This document shows positions 15,890-25,478 of a stretch of 64,000 nucleotides of DNA, one piece after another. Under the pieces are notes generated by a model, which saw only the letters and a program-made list of their open reading frames with translations, was not told the origin of the DNA and made no database searches. The DNA lies in assembly GCF_021044565.1 (NCBI RefSeq), contig NZ_CP087997.1, positions 3,720,001 to 3,784,000 on the forward strand, written 5' to 3'. The number at the start of each line of letters is the position of its first letter. The stretch's first letter is position 1. The stretch comes from Subtercola endophyticus (lineage in GTDB: Bacteria > Actinomycetota > Actinomycetes > Actinomycetales > Microbacteriaceae). The position numbers and the translations under genes were made by a program.

Positions 15890-17128
15890 ATGCATTCACA
15901 TCTCAGACGATTCGGCGCGCTCGCGGTCAGCGGTGCGTTACTCGTCACGCTCGCCGCGTGCAGCGGATCCAGCGGTGGCTCGTCGTCGAGCAATGACATC
16001 GAGATTTGGTATCGACCGGGCTCGCTGCCCACCGCCTCGATCAACGGCGTTCAAGCGCAGTTCCCGCAGGCGAATATCAAGCTCGTCAAGACGCCCGACG
16101 TCGATACGAAACTCCAGTCCGCACTGCGAACCAACTCGGGCATCCCCGACATCGCGGTGGCGAACATTTTCGTTCTCGCTTCGGCATCTGACAAGTTCGC
16201 CAATGTCGATGACTACGGATTCAAAGACGTCGCTGACCAGTACCTGGGTTGGAAGGTGACGGCAGCGCAAGACTCGACCGGGCGTCAAATCGGCATCCCC
16301 ATCGACATCGGGCCGGAAGGTTTCTTCTATCGTGCTGACAAATTCGCTGCAGCAGGCCTGCCCACAGACCCGGCGCAGGTGAGTGCGCTGGTTTCTACCT
16401 GGGATGGTTACGAAGCCACCGCGAAGAAGCTCACCGATGCAACAGGATCGTTCGCGTGCGATTCGGCCGGTGCATCCATCTATACCCCCGCGGTGTTCGC
16501 ACAGGGGTACTACTACTACGTCGACAAGCAGCCGGCGCCGGCCGATCCGATCAACAAAGATGCCTTCACGAAGGCCATCGCGGCGGGCGAGAACGGTTTG
16601 TGCCTGAACGCAGAACCGTACTCGACCGACTGGAGCGCCGGCATAGCGCAAGGCACGATGGCCGGCTTCGTCGGCCCTGCGTATGAGGCAGCTCTCATTC
16701 CGCCCGCAGGCGGCGACGGTTCGGGGCAATGGCGGGTTGCGAACGCTCCGGGCGGCCCGTCTGCCCAGCAGGGGTCGAACATCTCAGTGTTCAAGGCGTC
16801 GAAGAACCCGACGCTGGCAACCCAGATCGCAGAATGGATGACCAACCCCACCAACCAGGCCGCGGGGTACAGCGCTGACGGGCTCTTTCCCTCCACCCCG
16901 AGCTCGTACACGATGTCGCAGATGCAGACGCCTGACCCGTTCTACGGGGGCCAGGTGACATCGACACTCTTCGCGTCCGTCGCCCAGGCAGCACCGACCG
17001 TGTTTCAGGGCCCCAGCTCGACGGTCATGCAGTCAGCATTCTCCACTGCACTGACTGACGGGATAACGAATAAGCAGAGCGCCGACGATGCCTTCGCCGC
17101 TGGGCTAGCGAAAGCCACAGCTCAGTAG
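15890..17128 (+). CDS. Extracellular sugar-binding lipoprotein of the ABC importer
   Basis: A 412-residue solute-binding protein (family 1, carbohydrate). The N-terminus MHSHLRRFGA is followed by a hydrophobic stretch and the lipobox LAAC with lipidated C24, then a Ser/Gly linker. The mature part has the type II fold pattern (EIWYRPG, IPDIAVANIF, IPIDIGPEGFFYRADKF, QGTMAGFVGP). It sets the importer's specificity. From its neighbours, a fucosylated or beta-galactosidic oligosaccharide is expected, but the sequence alone cannot prove it. Confidence 0.9.
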   Translation: MHSHLRRFGALAVSGALLVTLAACSGSSGGSSSSNDIEIWYRPGSLPTASINGVQAQFPQANIKLVKTPDVDTKLQSALRTNSGIPDIAVANIFVLASASDKFANVDDYGFKDVADQYLGWKVTAAQDSTGRQIGIPIDIGPEGFFYRADKFAAAGLPTDPAQVSALVSTWDGYEATAKKLTDATGSFACDSAGASIYTPAVFAQGYYYYVDKQPAPADPINKDAFTKAIAAGENGLCLNAEPYSTDWSAGIAQGTMAGFVGPAYEAALIPPAGGDGSGQWRVANAPGGPSAQQGSNISVFKASKNPTLATQIAEWMTNPTNQAAGYSADGLFPSTPSSYTMSQMQTPDPFYGGQVTSTLFASVAQAAPTVFQGPSSTVMQSAFSTALTDGITNKQSADDAFAAGLAKATAQ

Positions 17129-17150
17129 ACACCGCATAGCGCAAAGCAAG

Positions 17151-17187
17151 GGGGTGGAGCGGCTCCGCTATCAGGGCCGCCCACCCC
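17151..17187 (+). terminator. Hairpin after the binding-protein gene
   Basis: GGGGTGG and CGGC on the left arm (17151-17163) pair with GCCG and CCACCCC on the right arm (17176-17187). There is no T tract. An attenuating or mRNA-stabilising hairpin that favours high expression of the binding protein over the glycosidases is as likely as full termination. Confidence 0.5.
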
Positions 17188-17230
17188 TCTCGCCTGCTCT
17201 ACGAGGCTCACGAACACGCAAGGAAATTCA

Positions 17231-19675
17231 GTGACCGAAACACCCTCTCGTCGAAAAGAACTGCTCAATCGCTCGTGGAAGTTCACGTACGGCAGCCCCG
17301 CCGACGCGGTCGAGCCGGCGTTCGACGACGGAGCGTGGTTCGACGTAGGGATTCCGCACTCCTTCGGCATTCCCTACTTCATGCAGACCGAGTTCTATGT
17401 CGGCTGGGGAATGTACCGCCGACAGTTGCACATCGGCGACGCCGACCTCGAGAAGCGGGTAGCGCTGGAGTTTCAGGGCGTCTTCCAAGACGCTGAAGTC
17501 TTCGTGAACGGTGTGAGCGCCGCCCGTCATCTGGGCGGATACACCGCATTCGAGGTGGATGTGACGGAACTGCTGATCGCCGGCGAGAACGTGATCGCGG
17601 TGCGCGTCAGTAACGAGTGGAATGCGAGGCTTGCGCCGCGGGCCGGGGAGCACGTTTTCAACGGCGGAATCTACCGCGACGTGAGTCTGATCGTCTCCGA
17701 TCCCGTGCACATCGCGTGGTACGGCACGTCGATCACGACGGTGTCGCTCGATTCGGGTTCTGCTCGCCTTTCGATCGAGACTGAGATCGAGAACGAGACC
17801 GCCGAGCATTTCAGGGGAGTGCTCCTCGGGCACGTGTCAGATGGGGATGGCAACGTTGTCGCAACGGTCGCCTCTGACTGCGAGGTTGGCCCGGGATGCT
17901 CGGTGAAAGTGCATCAAGACCTGGCACTCGATGGTGTCTTGCCGTGGCATCCCGATCACCCGTATCTTTACCAGCTCGACCAAGCGATCGAAGACGACGA
18001 CCGTGCGGTAGACACGGCGGTGACCGAGTTCGGCGTGCGCACCATTGAATTCACGAGTGATCGCGGCTTTTTTCTGAACGGTGAGCATGTGTGGATCAAC
18101 GGAGCGAATGTGCACCAGGATCACGCGGGCTGGGGTGACGCCGTCACGCACACGGCGATGGCGCGCGACGTTTCTCTGATCAAGCAGGCGGGAATGAACT
18201 TCATCAGGGGTTCGCACTATCCGCATCACGAACATTTCGCGACTGAGTGCGACGGGCAAGGCATGCTGTTCTGGTCTGAACTGCCGTTCTGGGGCATCGG
18301 CGGAGCGAACGCCGAGGGCTTCTGGAATGCCAGCGCCTACCCGATCGTCGAAGCTGATCGCGAAGAATTCGAGCAGAGCTGCAAGCGTGCGCTCGCCGAA
18401 ATGATCAGGGTGAATCGTAATCACCCCAGCGTCGTTGTCTGGAGCACCGGCAATGAGGTGTTCTTCAGCGACGACAGCGTCATCCCCGAAGCCAAGAACC
18501 TGACACGAGAGCTCGTTGAACTGGCGCACGCCATCGACCCCAGCCGACCCGCTGCCGTCGGTGGAGCTCAACGGCGAGACTTCGACGCGCTGGGCGACCT
18601 CGCCGGATACAACGGTGACGGCGCCGCGCTGTTTCACAACCCGCCGTGGCCGAACATCGTCTCGGAATACGGCAGTGCCATCGAATCCGGTTCAGGAAGC
18701 TACTCAGACCGCTACACCGACGGGGTCGAGGTGCCGCACGAGTGGCGCTCGGGCATTGTGCTGTGGTGCGGCTTTCATCACGGAAGCATCGTGCCCGAAA
18801 TGGGCTCGATGGGCTTCATTGATTACTATCGACGCCCCTTGCGCTCGTGGTACTGGTACAGAAACGAACATCGAGCAATCGAGCCGCCCGTGTGGCCGGA
18901 GCCCGGCACGGCCGTGTCGATCGCCCTCACAACAGATCGCGGCGAGATCTCGACCGACGGCACAGAAGACTGCGTGATCGGGGTCGAATTCCTCGATCGG
19001 AACGGAATCGTGGTGACCGAGGAGCGCTCAGTCACGATCGAGGTCGTCGAAGGCGGGGGAGTGTTCGCGACCGGACCGACGATCACGCTTTCGCCGAGCG
19101 ACAACGGAATACGAGAGGGTCGCGGCGCGGTGGAGTTTCGCTCCTACTACGCGGGAATCAACAGGCTTCGGGCTCGTGTCGACGGCCTTCCGGCTGCAGA
19201 ACTGACCGTCGTCGCGCACGGCGGTGAAAAGTGGAGCGGTCAAGCTCGAAACATCGCAACCGGCCCCCCGACCCGAATCGGGCTACGGGCGGATGCCTCG
19301 TCACGCGTGCTTTCAGAGAAGCGACCGGTTTTCAGCAGCGGGGCAAGAAGCGATCGGCCGGCGAACCTCGTCACCGATGCCAGCGACCCGCGGGGATGGA
19401 TAAGCATCGACGCACTCCCCGGTTCATGGTTGCGTGTTGATCTCGAAGGGGTATGGAATATCCACGGTATCGCCATCGACTTCGTCGGCGACCAGCACGT
19501 GCCCTACCGGGTCGAGACGGTGAACGTCTCAGACGACCGCACTGTCGTGGCGCGGTCGGTGGCGCGACAAGGATCGGTGAACCATATCCTTGCGGGCGAA
19601 GTCGCACGGTCGGTGATCGTGACGTTTCCCGAGGCGGCAACCGAAGTGGCGTACATCAGCATCGAAGGTAGTTGA
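17231..19675 (+). CDS. GH2 family glycoside hydrolase (beta-galactosidase-like) with C-terminal discoidin-like domain
   Basis: An 814-residue enzyme. It has an N-terminal jelly-roll sugar-binding domain (residues 10-155), an immunoglobulin-like domain (about 160-275) and a TIM barrel with acid/base Glu in WSTGNEVFF (about residue 417) and probable nucleophile in IVSEYGSA (about residue 480). Two C-terminal beta domains follow, the last resembling an F5/8-type discoidin module. GH2 activities include beta-galactosidase, glucuronidase and mannosidase; the next gene (GH42) and the fucosidase favour beta-galactoside removal. There is no signal peptide. GTG 17231 follows AAGGAAA. Confidence 0.87.
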   Translation: MTETPSRRKELLNRSWKFTYGSPADAVEPAFDDGAWFDVGIPHSFGIPYFMQTEFYVGWGMYRRQLHIGDADLEKRVALEFQGVFQDAEVFVNGVSAARHLGGYTAFEVDVTELLIAGENVIAVRVSNEWNARLAPRAGEHVFNGGIYRDVSLIVSDPVHIAWYGTSITTVSLDSGSARLSIETEIENETAEHFRGVLLGHVSDGDGNVVATVASDCEVGPGCSVKVHQDLALDGVLPWHPDHPYLYQLDQAIEDDDRAVDTAVTEFGVRTIEFTSDRGFFLNGEHVWINGANVHQDHAGWGDAVTHTAMARDVSLIKQAGMNFIRGSHYPHHEHFATECDGQGMLFWSELPFWGIGGANAEGFWNASAYPIVEADREEFEQSCKRALAEMIRVNRNHPSVVVWSTGNEVFFSDDSVIPEAKNLTRELVELAHAIDPSRPAAVGGAQRRDFDALGDLAGYNGDGAALFHNPPWPNIVSEYGSAIESGSGSYSDRYTDGVEVPHEWRSGIVLWCGFHHGSIVPEMGSMGFIDYYRRPLRSWYWYRNEHRAIEPPVWPEPGTAVSIALTTDRGEISTDGTEDCVIGVEFLDRNGIVVTEERSVTIEVVEGGGVFATGPTITLSPSDNGIREGRGAVEFRSYYAGINRLRARVDGLPAAELTVVAHGGEKWSGQARNIATGPPTRIGLRADASSRVLSEKRPVFSSGARSDRPANLVTDASDPRGWISIDALPGSWLRVDLEGVWNIHGIAIDFVGDQHVPYRVETVNVSDDRTVVARSVARQGSVNHILAGEVARSVIVTFPEAATEVAYISIEGS

Positions 19676-19722
19676 CCGGCTCACGCCGGAGACTCACTCG
19701 TCAACACGAAGAAAGAGACAGC

Positions 19723-21726
19723 ATGCCAATCTGGTTCGGCGGGGACTACAACCCCGAGCAATGGCCATCAGATGTGTGGGCCGAAGACGTCACCCTGATG
19801 CAGCGCGCAGGCGTCACGATGGCCACGGTCGGGGTCTTTTCGTGGGCGAAGCTCGAGCCCCGAGAAGGGGAGTTCGAGTTCGGCTGGCTCGATGAGGTGC
19901 TCGATGGGCTGCATGCCGGCGGTATTCGTGTCGATCTGGCTACGGCCACCGCTTCTCCGCCGCCCTGGCTCACGCACGCCTATCCCGAGGTACTGCCGGT
20001 CACCGCAGAGGGAGTGACGCTCGGGGGCGGTTCCCGGCAGCAGTATTCGCCCTCGTCGCCGGTCTACCGGCGCTTCGCGACGCGGCTTGTTCGCCAACTC
20101 GCCGAGCGTTACGGCGAACATCCTGCGCTCGAGATGTGGCACATCGGCAACGAGTACGGCTGTCATGTGTCGCACGACTACTCCGACGTGGCAGCGGCCG
20201 CCTTCAGGCTCTGGCTGCAGGAGAAATACGGCGACATCGGCGCACTCAACTTCGCCTGGGGCACGGGGTTCTGGTCACAGCAGTACGCAGACTTCGAAGA
20301 GATCTACCCGCCGCGCGCGGCACCCACCTACCTCAACCCCACACAACTGCTCGACTTCGATCGATTCTCGTCGCGTCAGCTGCTCGAGTGTTATCTCGAC
20401 GAAAAGCGGATTCTGCGAGAATTGACGCCGCAGATTCCCGTGACAACCAACTTCATGGGGTTCTTCAAGGGTGCGGACTACTGGGAATGGGCGCCCCACG
20501 TCGACATCGTCAGCAACGACAACTATCCCGACCCTGCCGACCCGGAATCGTCGCAGACGGCCGCCATGGTGTGCGACCTCATGCGATCGCTCGGCGGAGG
20601 TGCTCCGTGGATTCTGATGGAACAGGCGACCAGTGCCGTCAACTGGCGAACGAGCAACGCGCCCAAGAGGCCGCATCACATGCGTGCGGGGTCGTATCAG
20701 GCCGTGGCGCGCGGAGCAGACGGGATTCTGTTCTTTCAGTGGAGACAGTCGGTTGCCGGTGCCGAGAAGTTCCACTCGGCACTGCTGCCGCACGCGGGCC
20801 CGCAAACGAGAGTCTTTCGAGAGGTGGAGGAGCTCGGAGCCGAACTCGCCGGTCTCGGCGAGGTACTCGGCAGTCGCCTTACGGCACACGTCGCAATCGT
20901 CTTCGACTGGGCCAGCTGGTGGTCGCTGGAACAAGAGGCAACGCCCGCCGATATCGACTATGTGAAGCACGTGTTCTCGTGGTACCGCGAGCTTCTGCGC
21001 AGAAACGTCGCTGTCGACTTCGTGAAGCCCGGCGCATCCGTTGACGGGTACAAGGCCGTGCTGGTGCCCGCGCTTTTCGCAGCGAGCACGAGCGATCTCG
21101 CGGTCTTGTCAGACTATGCCGAGCACGGCGGCAACCTTCTCGTCACCTTCCAGTCCGGAATAACCGACGAGAACCTGCACATCACCGAAGGCGGCTACCT
21201 GGGGTCGTTGCAGAAGACGCTCGGCATCACGGTCGAAGAGTTCGCGCCTCTCGCAAGCGCCGATCCGAATGCACCGGTCGAGTCGGTCATCGAAGGAGAG
21301 ATCTCAGGATCCGTCGCGGTCTGGCGCGAATACCTTCACGCCGATGACGCTCAGATACTGGCCTCGTTCGTCGACGATCTGGCCGGCTGGCCCGCGATCA
21401 CTCGACGACAGACCGCCGAGGGAACTGCCTGGTACGTCGGTACCTGGCCCTCTGCGGCTGTCATCGAGTCCATCGTGGGTGCGCTGCTTGAAACGGCGGG
21501 CGTCGACGGTGTGTTGGATCCCGTACCCGGCCTCGAAGCGGTGCGCCGAGGTGAGTTGGTCTTCGCTCTCAACCACGGATGGTCGCCCGTTGAGCTCTCT
21601 CTCAGCGGAACGGACATCCTCTCTCCCGGAGGGGCCGGAGGGGCCGGAGGGGCCGAAGGCACGAAGCATGCGCTCGAGGCGCAGGGTGTCGCCATTGTCG
21701 TGCCCGCGGCGGAGGTGGCGGGATAA
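19723..21726 (+). CDS. GH42 beta-galactosidase
   Basis: A 667-residue enzyme with the canonical start WFGGDYNPEQWP. The acid/base Glu lies in MWHIGNEYGCHV (about residue 145) and the nucleophile in ILMEQATSAVNW (about residue 305). A trimerisation domain (about 390-590) and a small C-terminal beta domain follow. GH42 enzymes remove beta-linked galactose from oligosaccharides, or alpha-L-arabinopyranose in some members. It is cytoplasmic. ATG 19723 is chosen because the protein then begins at the family N-terminus. The C-terminus carries a Gly-rich insert from a 9-base repeat. Confidence 0.92.
   Translation: MPIWFGGDYNPEQWPSDVWAEDVTLMQRAGVTMATVGVFSWAKLEPREGEFEFGWLDEVLDGLHAGGIRVDLATATASPPPWLTHAYPEVLPVTAEGVTLGGGSRQQYSPSSPVYRRFATRLVRQLAERYGEHPALEMWHIGNEYGCHVSHDYSDVAAAAFRLWLQEKYGDIGALNFAWGTGFWSQQYADFEEIYPPRAAPTYLNPTQLLDFDRFSSRQLLECYLDEKRILRELTPQIPVTTNFMGFFKGADYWEWAPHVDIVSNDNYPDPADPESSQTAAMVCDLMRSLGGGAPWILMEQATSAVNWRTSNAPKRPHHMRAGSYQAVARGADGILFFQWRQSVAGAEKFHSALLPHAGPQTRVFREVEELGAELAGLGEVLGSRLTAHVAIVFDWASWWSLEQEATPADIDYVKHVFSWYRELLRRNVAVDFVKPGASVDGYKAVLVPALFAASTSDLAVLSDYAEHGGNLLVTFQSGITDENLHITEGGYLGSLQKTLGITVEEFAPLASADPNAPVESVIEGEISGSVAVWREYLHADDAQILASFVDDLAGWPAITRRQTAEGTAWYVGTWPSAAVIESIVGALLETAGVDGVLDPVPGLEAVRRGELVFALNHGWSPVELSLSGTDILSPGGAGGAGGAEGTKHALEAQGVAIVVPAAEVAG
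21628..21654 (+). repeat. 3 x 9-base tandem repeat in the GH42 gene
   Basis: Three perfect copies of GGAGGGGCC encode a Gly/Ala-rich linker near the C-terminus. Because the unit is a multiple of three, slippage changes linker length without a frameshift. Confidence 0.85.
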
Positions 21727-21747
21727 CACCCGATTCGCGAAATCGGC

Positions 21748-23172
21748 CTACTCGGCTACGAGCGAATCGGGCATGGGCTGCGAACGTTCCCCCGCAAGCT
21801 CGGCGATGCGCGCTCGTCGTGCTGCGACCACGCCGACGCGCGGGCCGAGGGCTGCGATGATGCCGAACAGTACGACGAGCAGAATGAACCACGTGAACAC
21901 GCCCTCGACCGCGAACGCCGTGAAGATCACGCCGATCAAGAGTGAGTTGATGATGCCGCCGAGCCGGGCGAATCCATTGGAGAATCCTGTTCCCACGGCG
22001 CGGATCTCCGTGGGGAAGATCTCGGTGGCGTAGGTGGCGACACCGCTGGCGATGACCGCCGTAGCGAGAGAATTGACGATGCCCGCGAGAATGATGACGA
22101 CGACGGAATCGATGTATCCCATAGCGGCGAATGTGACGGCGACGACAATTGCGCAGCCCACGAGGAGCCACTTGCGTTCGAATCGGTCGATGATGAACAG
22201 CCCGATGACGCCTCCCGCTATTCCCGCGAACGTGAGAATGAACGTGATGCCGAGCGCACTCGCCGCAGGGTAGCCACGCTCGATCAGGATCGTGGGCAGC
22301 CACTGGCCGACTCCCGCCTGAAGCGAAAGCATAAGAAAGAAGAGACCGGTTGCGATGAGCGTGCGACGAATGAATCGCGGCTTGAAGATCGCCCATAGTG
22401 ACGATTTGGTTGCTGTCTTGACCTCTTCTACGATCGGTTCCGGCAGCGTCACCTGGGGGTGGGCGGCCTGAAACTGCCGTTCGAACTTCGCCACGAGGCG
22501 TTCAGCTTCGTCGCTGCGGCCCCGAGAGGCCAGCCATCGTGGCGACTCCGGCAAGACCTTTATCGCGATCGCTGCCACGATGATGCCCAGCCCACCGGCC
22601 ACGAACACCAGATGCCACATTCCGGCTGGCACCACCACGAGTGAGAAGCCCACGATGAGCGGAGCGCCGATCGTGCCGACCGTCAGTACGGTCGCCATCA
22701 TGCGCCCACGGAACGACTTCGGAAAGAGCTCGTTCACCAGAACGTAGAGAATCGCGCTTGTGGCGGCGATCCCGACGCCAGTCAGTACTCGAGTGATGGC
22801 GAGCACCTCGAAGTTGGGGGCGATTGCCGAGCCGAGCGAGCCGAGCGAGAACGTCGCAACGGCGACGAGGATGACGGTCTTTCGGCCGAAGCGATCGGCG
22901 AGGCGGCCTCCCACGATCGCGCCGACGAACATGCCCACATAGACCATCGACGTGAGAACGCCGAGCGACTCGAGGCTGAGACCCCAGGCTGCCCGGATGC
23001 TCGACGCGACGAGCGAGTACGCCGAGAGATCGATGACGTCGAAGGCGAAGAGGGCGGCGAGAATCACCGCAATCGCGCGATGAGACTTTGTGAGATGCGA
23101 GAGACGATCGATCCGGGCTCCGATGCGGAGTGCTTGATTATGGTTGTCTGTCGTTGGAGCGGCAGCGGTCAT
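21748..23172 (-). CDS. MFS transporter (metabolite:H+ symporter family)
   Basis: A 474-residue carrier with about 12 helices. Family signatures are GGRLADRFGRKTVI after helix 2, LPESPRWLASRGR after helix 6 (sugar-porter/aromatic-acid porter type), and FIIDRFERKW after helix 8. ATG 23172 is preceded by AAGGAGG. It converges on the GH42 gene but is probably not part of the fucose locus, since it heads leftward from the two-component region. Candidate substrates are organic or aromatic acids or sugars. The PESPRW motif shows the branch and not the substrate. Confidence 0.85.
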   Translation of the reverse strand: MTAAAPTTDNHNQALRIGARIDRLSHLTKSHRAIAVILAALFAFDVIDLSAYSLVASSIRAAWGLSLESLGVLTSMVYVGMFVGAIVGGRLADRFGRKTVILVAVATFSLGSLGSAIAPNFEVLAITRVLTGVGIAATSAILYVLVNELFPKSFRGRMMATVLTVGTIGAPLIVGFSLVVVPAGMWHLVFVAGGLGIIVAAIAIKVLPESPRWLASRGRSDEAERLVAKFERQFQAAHPQVTLPEPIVEEVKTATKSSLWAIFKPRFIRRTLIATGLFFLMLSLQAGVGQWLPTILIERGYPAASALGITFILTFAGIAGGVIGLFIIDRFERKWLLVGCAIVVAVTFAAMGYIDSVVVIILAGIVNSLATAVIASGVATYATEIFPTEIRAVGTGFSNGFARLGGIINSLLIGVIFTAFAVEGVFTWFILLVVLFGIIAALGPRVGVVAARRARIAELAGERSQPMPDSLVAE

Positions 23173-23333
23173 GGGGGCCTCCTTGCCCTTCTGGCGGATT
23201 TTCGACGGCGCGAGCAGCACGCAGCTCGGACCTCGTTGTTGCAATGCTGTCGTGGATCCGGAGAGATTCTCGACTGTCAGACGTCGCGAACCTCACGAGA
23301 CGAATGTCTCGGTTCAGGTGTTGTCGGCGAGGC

Positions 23334-23981
23334 TCAGGCCTGGTCGTTACCGCGCCCGCCATCGAGGGCCCAGAGGGCCAGCTGGATGCGAGACTCGAAT
23401 CCCAGTTTGCCGAGAACATGGCTCACGTGGGTTCGCGCCGTGCGTTCGCTGATGAACAGCTCGTGGGCGATGTCGAGGTTCGACATGCCTTGCGCCACGA
23501 GGGTCACGACCTCGCGTTCGCGCGGAGTCAACGACGGCACGTCGGGGTCGAGGCTGCCTTGCGCGAGCTGAACGGCGAGTTCGGGATCGACGTACTGTCG
23601 ACCGTTTGCGGCCGCGCGGATCGCTTCGAGAATGCTGTCGGGGCGAGCGGATTTCTTGACGTACCCGGCGGCGTCGAGGTCGAAGGCGCGGCGCACTCGC
23701 TCCGAGTCTCCGTATGCGCTGAGAACGATGACGCGTGGCGGATGCGAGAGCGATTTCACCTGCTGAAGCAAGTCGAATCCGCTCAATGCGGGCATCATGA
23801 GATCGGTCAGCAGAACGTCGACGCCGTTGCTCTCGTCGAGAGAGATCAGGTCGCGAATCGCGACGTGCCCGTCGCCCGTCTCGCCGACGATAGCCACGTC
23901 GGCCGCGGTGTCGAGAAACGCGCTCAGCCCGCGCCGAACGATCTCATGGTCGTCCACCAGGTAGACGCGGATATGCGGCAT
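23334..23981 (-). CDS. NarL/LuxR-type response regulator
   Basis: A 215-residue regulator. The receiver domain has the acidic pair (LVDDHE) and phospho-acceptor Asp in LLTDLMMP, with Ser and Lys in VLSAYGD and GYVKKSA. A LuxR-type HTH follows (LTPREREVVTLVAQGMSNLDIAHELFISERTARTHVSHVLGKL region). ATG 23981 has GAGG 5 bases upstream; a TTG at 24005 is possible. It is divergent from the histidine kinase gene with only about 40 bases between starts. Likely targets are the MFS gene and the aldolase gene on either side. Confidence 0.9.
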   Translation of the reverse strand: MPHIRVYLVDDHEIVRRGLSAFLDTAADVAIVGETGDGHVAIRDLISLDESNGVDVLLTDLMMPALSGFDLLQQVKSLSHPPRVIVLSAYGDSERVRRAFDLDAAGYVKKSARPDSILEAIRAAANGRQYVDPELAVQLAQGSLDPDVPSLTPREREVVTLVAQGMSNLDIAHELFISERTARTHVSHVLGKLGFESRIQLALWALDGGRGNDQA

Positions 23982-24022
23982 GGCAACCTCGGTCTCTGCG
24001 CTCAACGCCGTCAGGCGTTCTG

Positions 24023-25471
24023 ATGCACAATAGCCGTATGGCCGACCGCCCGCATAATCGCTTCAGCACGCCGGGCGCCGAGGCGTGCGTCGATCGCGAG
24101 GGCCGGTTGATCGGGGGCGACCCTCGTGCCTTCGACCTCGTGAGAGGCCGGGGTAGCACCGTGAAAGTACCGGATGCAGGCCGCACCGGCTGGGCGATCG
24201 ACATCGATTCCCGAACGGCGGTCGAGATCCGCCCGTGCGTCGACGGGTTCGTGTTGTCGGAGTACGTGGATGTCGCGACCGAGCTCAGTGCCGACGATCT
24301 CGATCGGGCGGACTCGGCGAACCTCATCGCCGTCACCCAGACCACCGGTCTTGATGCGGCGGTTCGCATGATGTGCTCCGACTACGCGCGCGCGACGAGC
24401 TTGGTGGCGCCGACGCTCGTGCTGATCGACCGTGATGGCAGCCCCACGTTCGCCGGCGGCCTTGTCGCCTCACACGAAGCACTGGCTGCAATGGAGCGCG
24501 CTCGTCGAAATGGGGCGCCGATGGTGATTTGGCAGGCATTTCAAGAAAATCGTGTGATTCTCGACCCGAACTGGTTCGAGGTGGCGCGCAGCGACAAGCG
24601 GTTCGCCCCGGTGAGCGACTTGTTCGGCGTCAATTCGCGGGGCGGAACCTTCATCGCGATTCCCTTGCGTATCGATCACCGACCGGTCGGTGTGCTGTCG
24701 GCGATCCATCAGCCCGGCGAGCAGCTGACGGCGTCGAGACTGATGGAGTTCTGCCTGCTCGCCGACCGCATGATGCTCGCGATGAGGTACTCGGAGGCGA
24801 TTCGCCGTTCTCGTGCACTCGGGGCCAACGAAGAACGGTCGCGCATCCATGAGAATCTGCATGCCACCGTCGCTCAAGACGCGTTCGTTCTCTCGCTCGA
24901 AGTCGCCAGGGTCAACGCCGTGGCCGACGAGCCGACTCGTGCCCAACTGGTGAACCTCGATGCGATGTCGGAGCAATTGCTCACCGACGTTCGAGCCGTT
25001 ATCGACGATGCCCACGTCACCGAGACGGGCGCAGACATCACCGCTCGAGTGGGTGTGCTCGTTCACGAGGCGAGAACTCGATCGTCTGCGACCGTCGAGG
25101 TCGAGATGGATGTCGAATGGAGCGGTCTCAGCTCCCGATTCGGTGATGACATCATTCGAATCATCGCGGAGGGCCTGCGGAATGCGGTGAAGCATGGCGC
25201 GCCCTCAGAGATCGCGCTTCGGGTGCGGCTGGAGCGAGACACGGGCTTGCTCCGGCTGACGATCGTCGACCGCGGCGACGGCTTGCGCAGCTCCCCGCAG
25301 TCCACAGGGGTCGGTTTGAGCCTTGTGCGCAGGCTGGTCGAACAGCGGGGCGGAACCGTCACGGCAAAGTTCGATAGCGGCGGAGGGCGCCTGGCTGTCG
25401 CCGTGCCGGCTGAGTACGAGTCTGAATGGGCCGTCGCCCAGCGGTTCTTAGAACGTTCGCGCAAACCCTGA
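24023..25471 (+). CDS. Sensor histidine kinase, GAF plus HisKA_3/HATPase, with altered H-box
   Basis: A 482-residue protein without membrane helices. A degenerate N-terminal sensor part is followed by a GAF-like region (about 105-255, ending VGVLSAIHQPGEQLTASRLMEF), then the dimerisation region with H280 in ENLHATVAQ and an HATPase with N-box GLRNAVKHG, G1 IVDRGDGL and G2 STGVGLSLVRRLV. In this family the His is normally followed by Asp or Glu (HD-xxx-Q); here it is Ala281, while Gln285 is kept. ATG 24023 or ATG 24038 could start it. A soluble sensor is expected, perhaps of a cytoplasmic metabolite. Confidence 0.87.
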   Translation: MHNSRMADRPHNRFSTPGAEACVDREGRLIGGDPRAFDLVRGRGSTVKVPDAGRTGWAIDIDSRTAVEIRPCVDGFVLSEYVDVATELSADDLDRADSANLIAVTQTTGLDAAVRMMCSDYARATSLVAPTLVLIDRDGSPTFAGGLVASHEALAAMERARRNGAPMVIWQAFQENRVILDPNWFEVARSDKRFAPVSDLFGVNSRGGTFIAIPLRIDHRPVGVLSAIHQPGEQLTASRLMEFCLLADRMMLAMRYSEAIRRSRALGANEERSRIHENLHATVAQDAFVLSLEVARVNAVADEPTRAQLVNLDAMSEQLLTDVRAVIDDAHVTETGADITARVGVLVHEARTRSSATVEVEMDVEWSGLSSRFGDDIIRIIAEGLRNAVKHGAPSEIALRVRLERDTGLLRLTIVDRGDGLRSSPQSTGVGLSLVRRLVEQRGGTVTAKFDSGGGRLAVAVPAEYESEWAVAQRFLERSRKP

Positions 25472-25478
25472 CGAGAAT

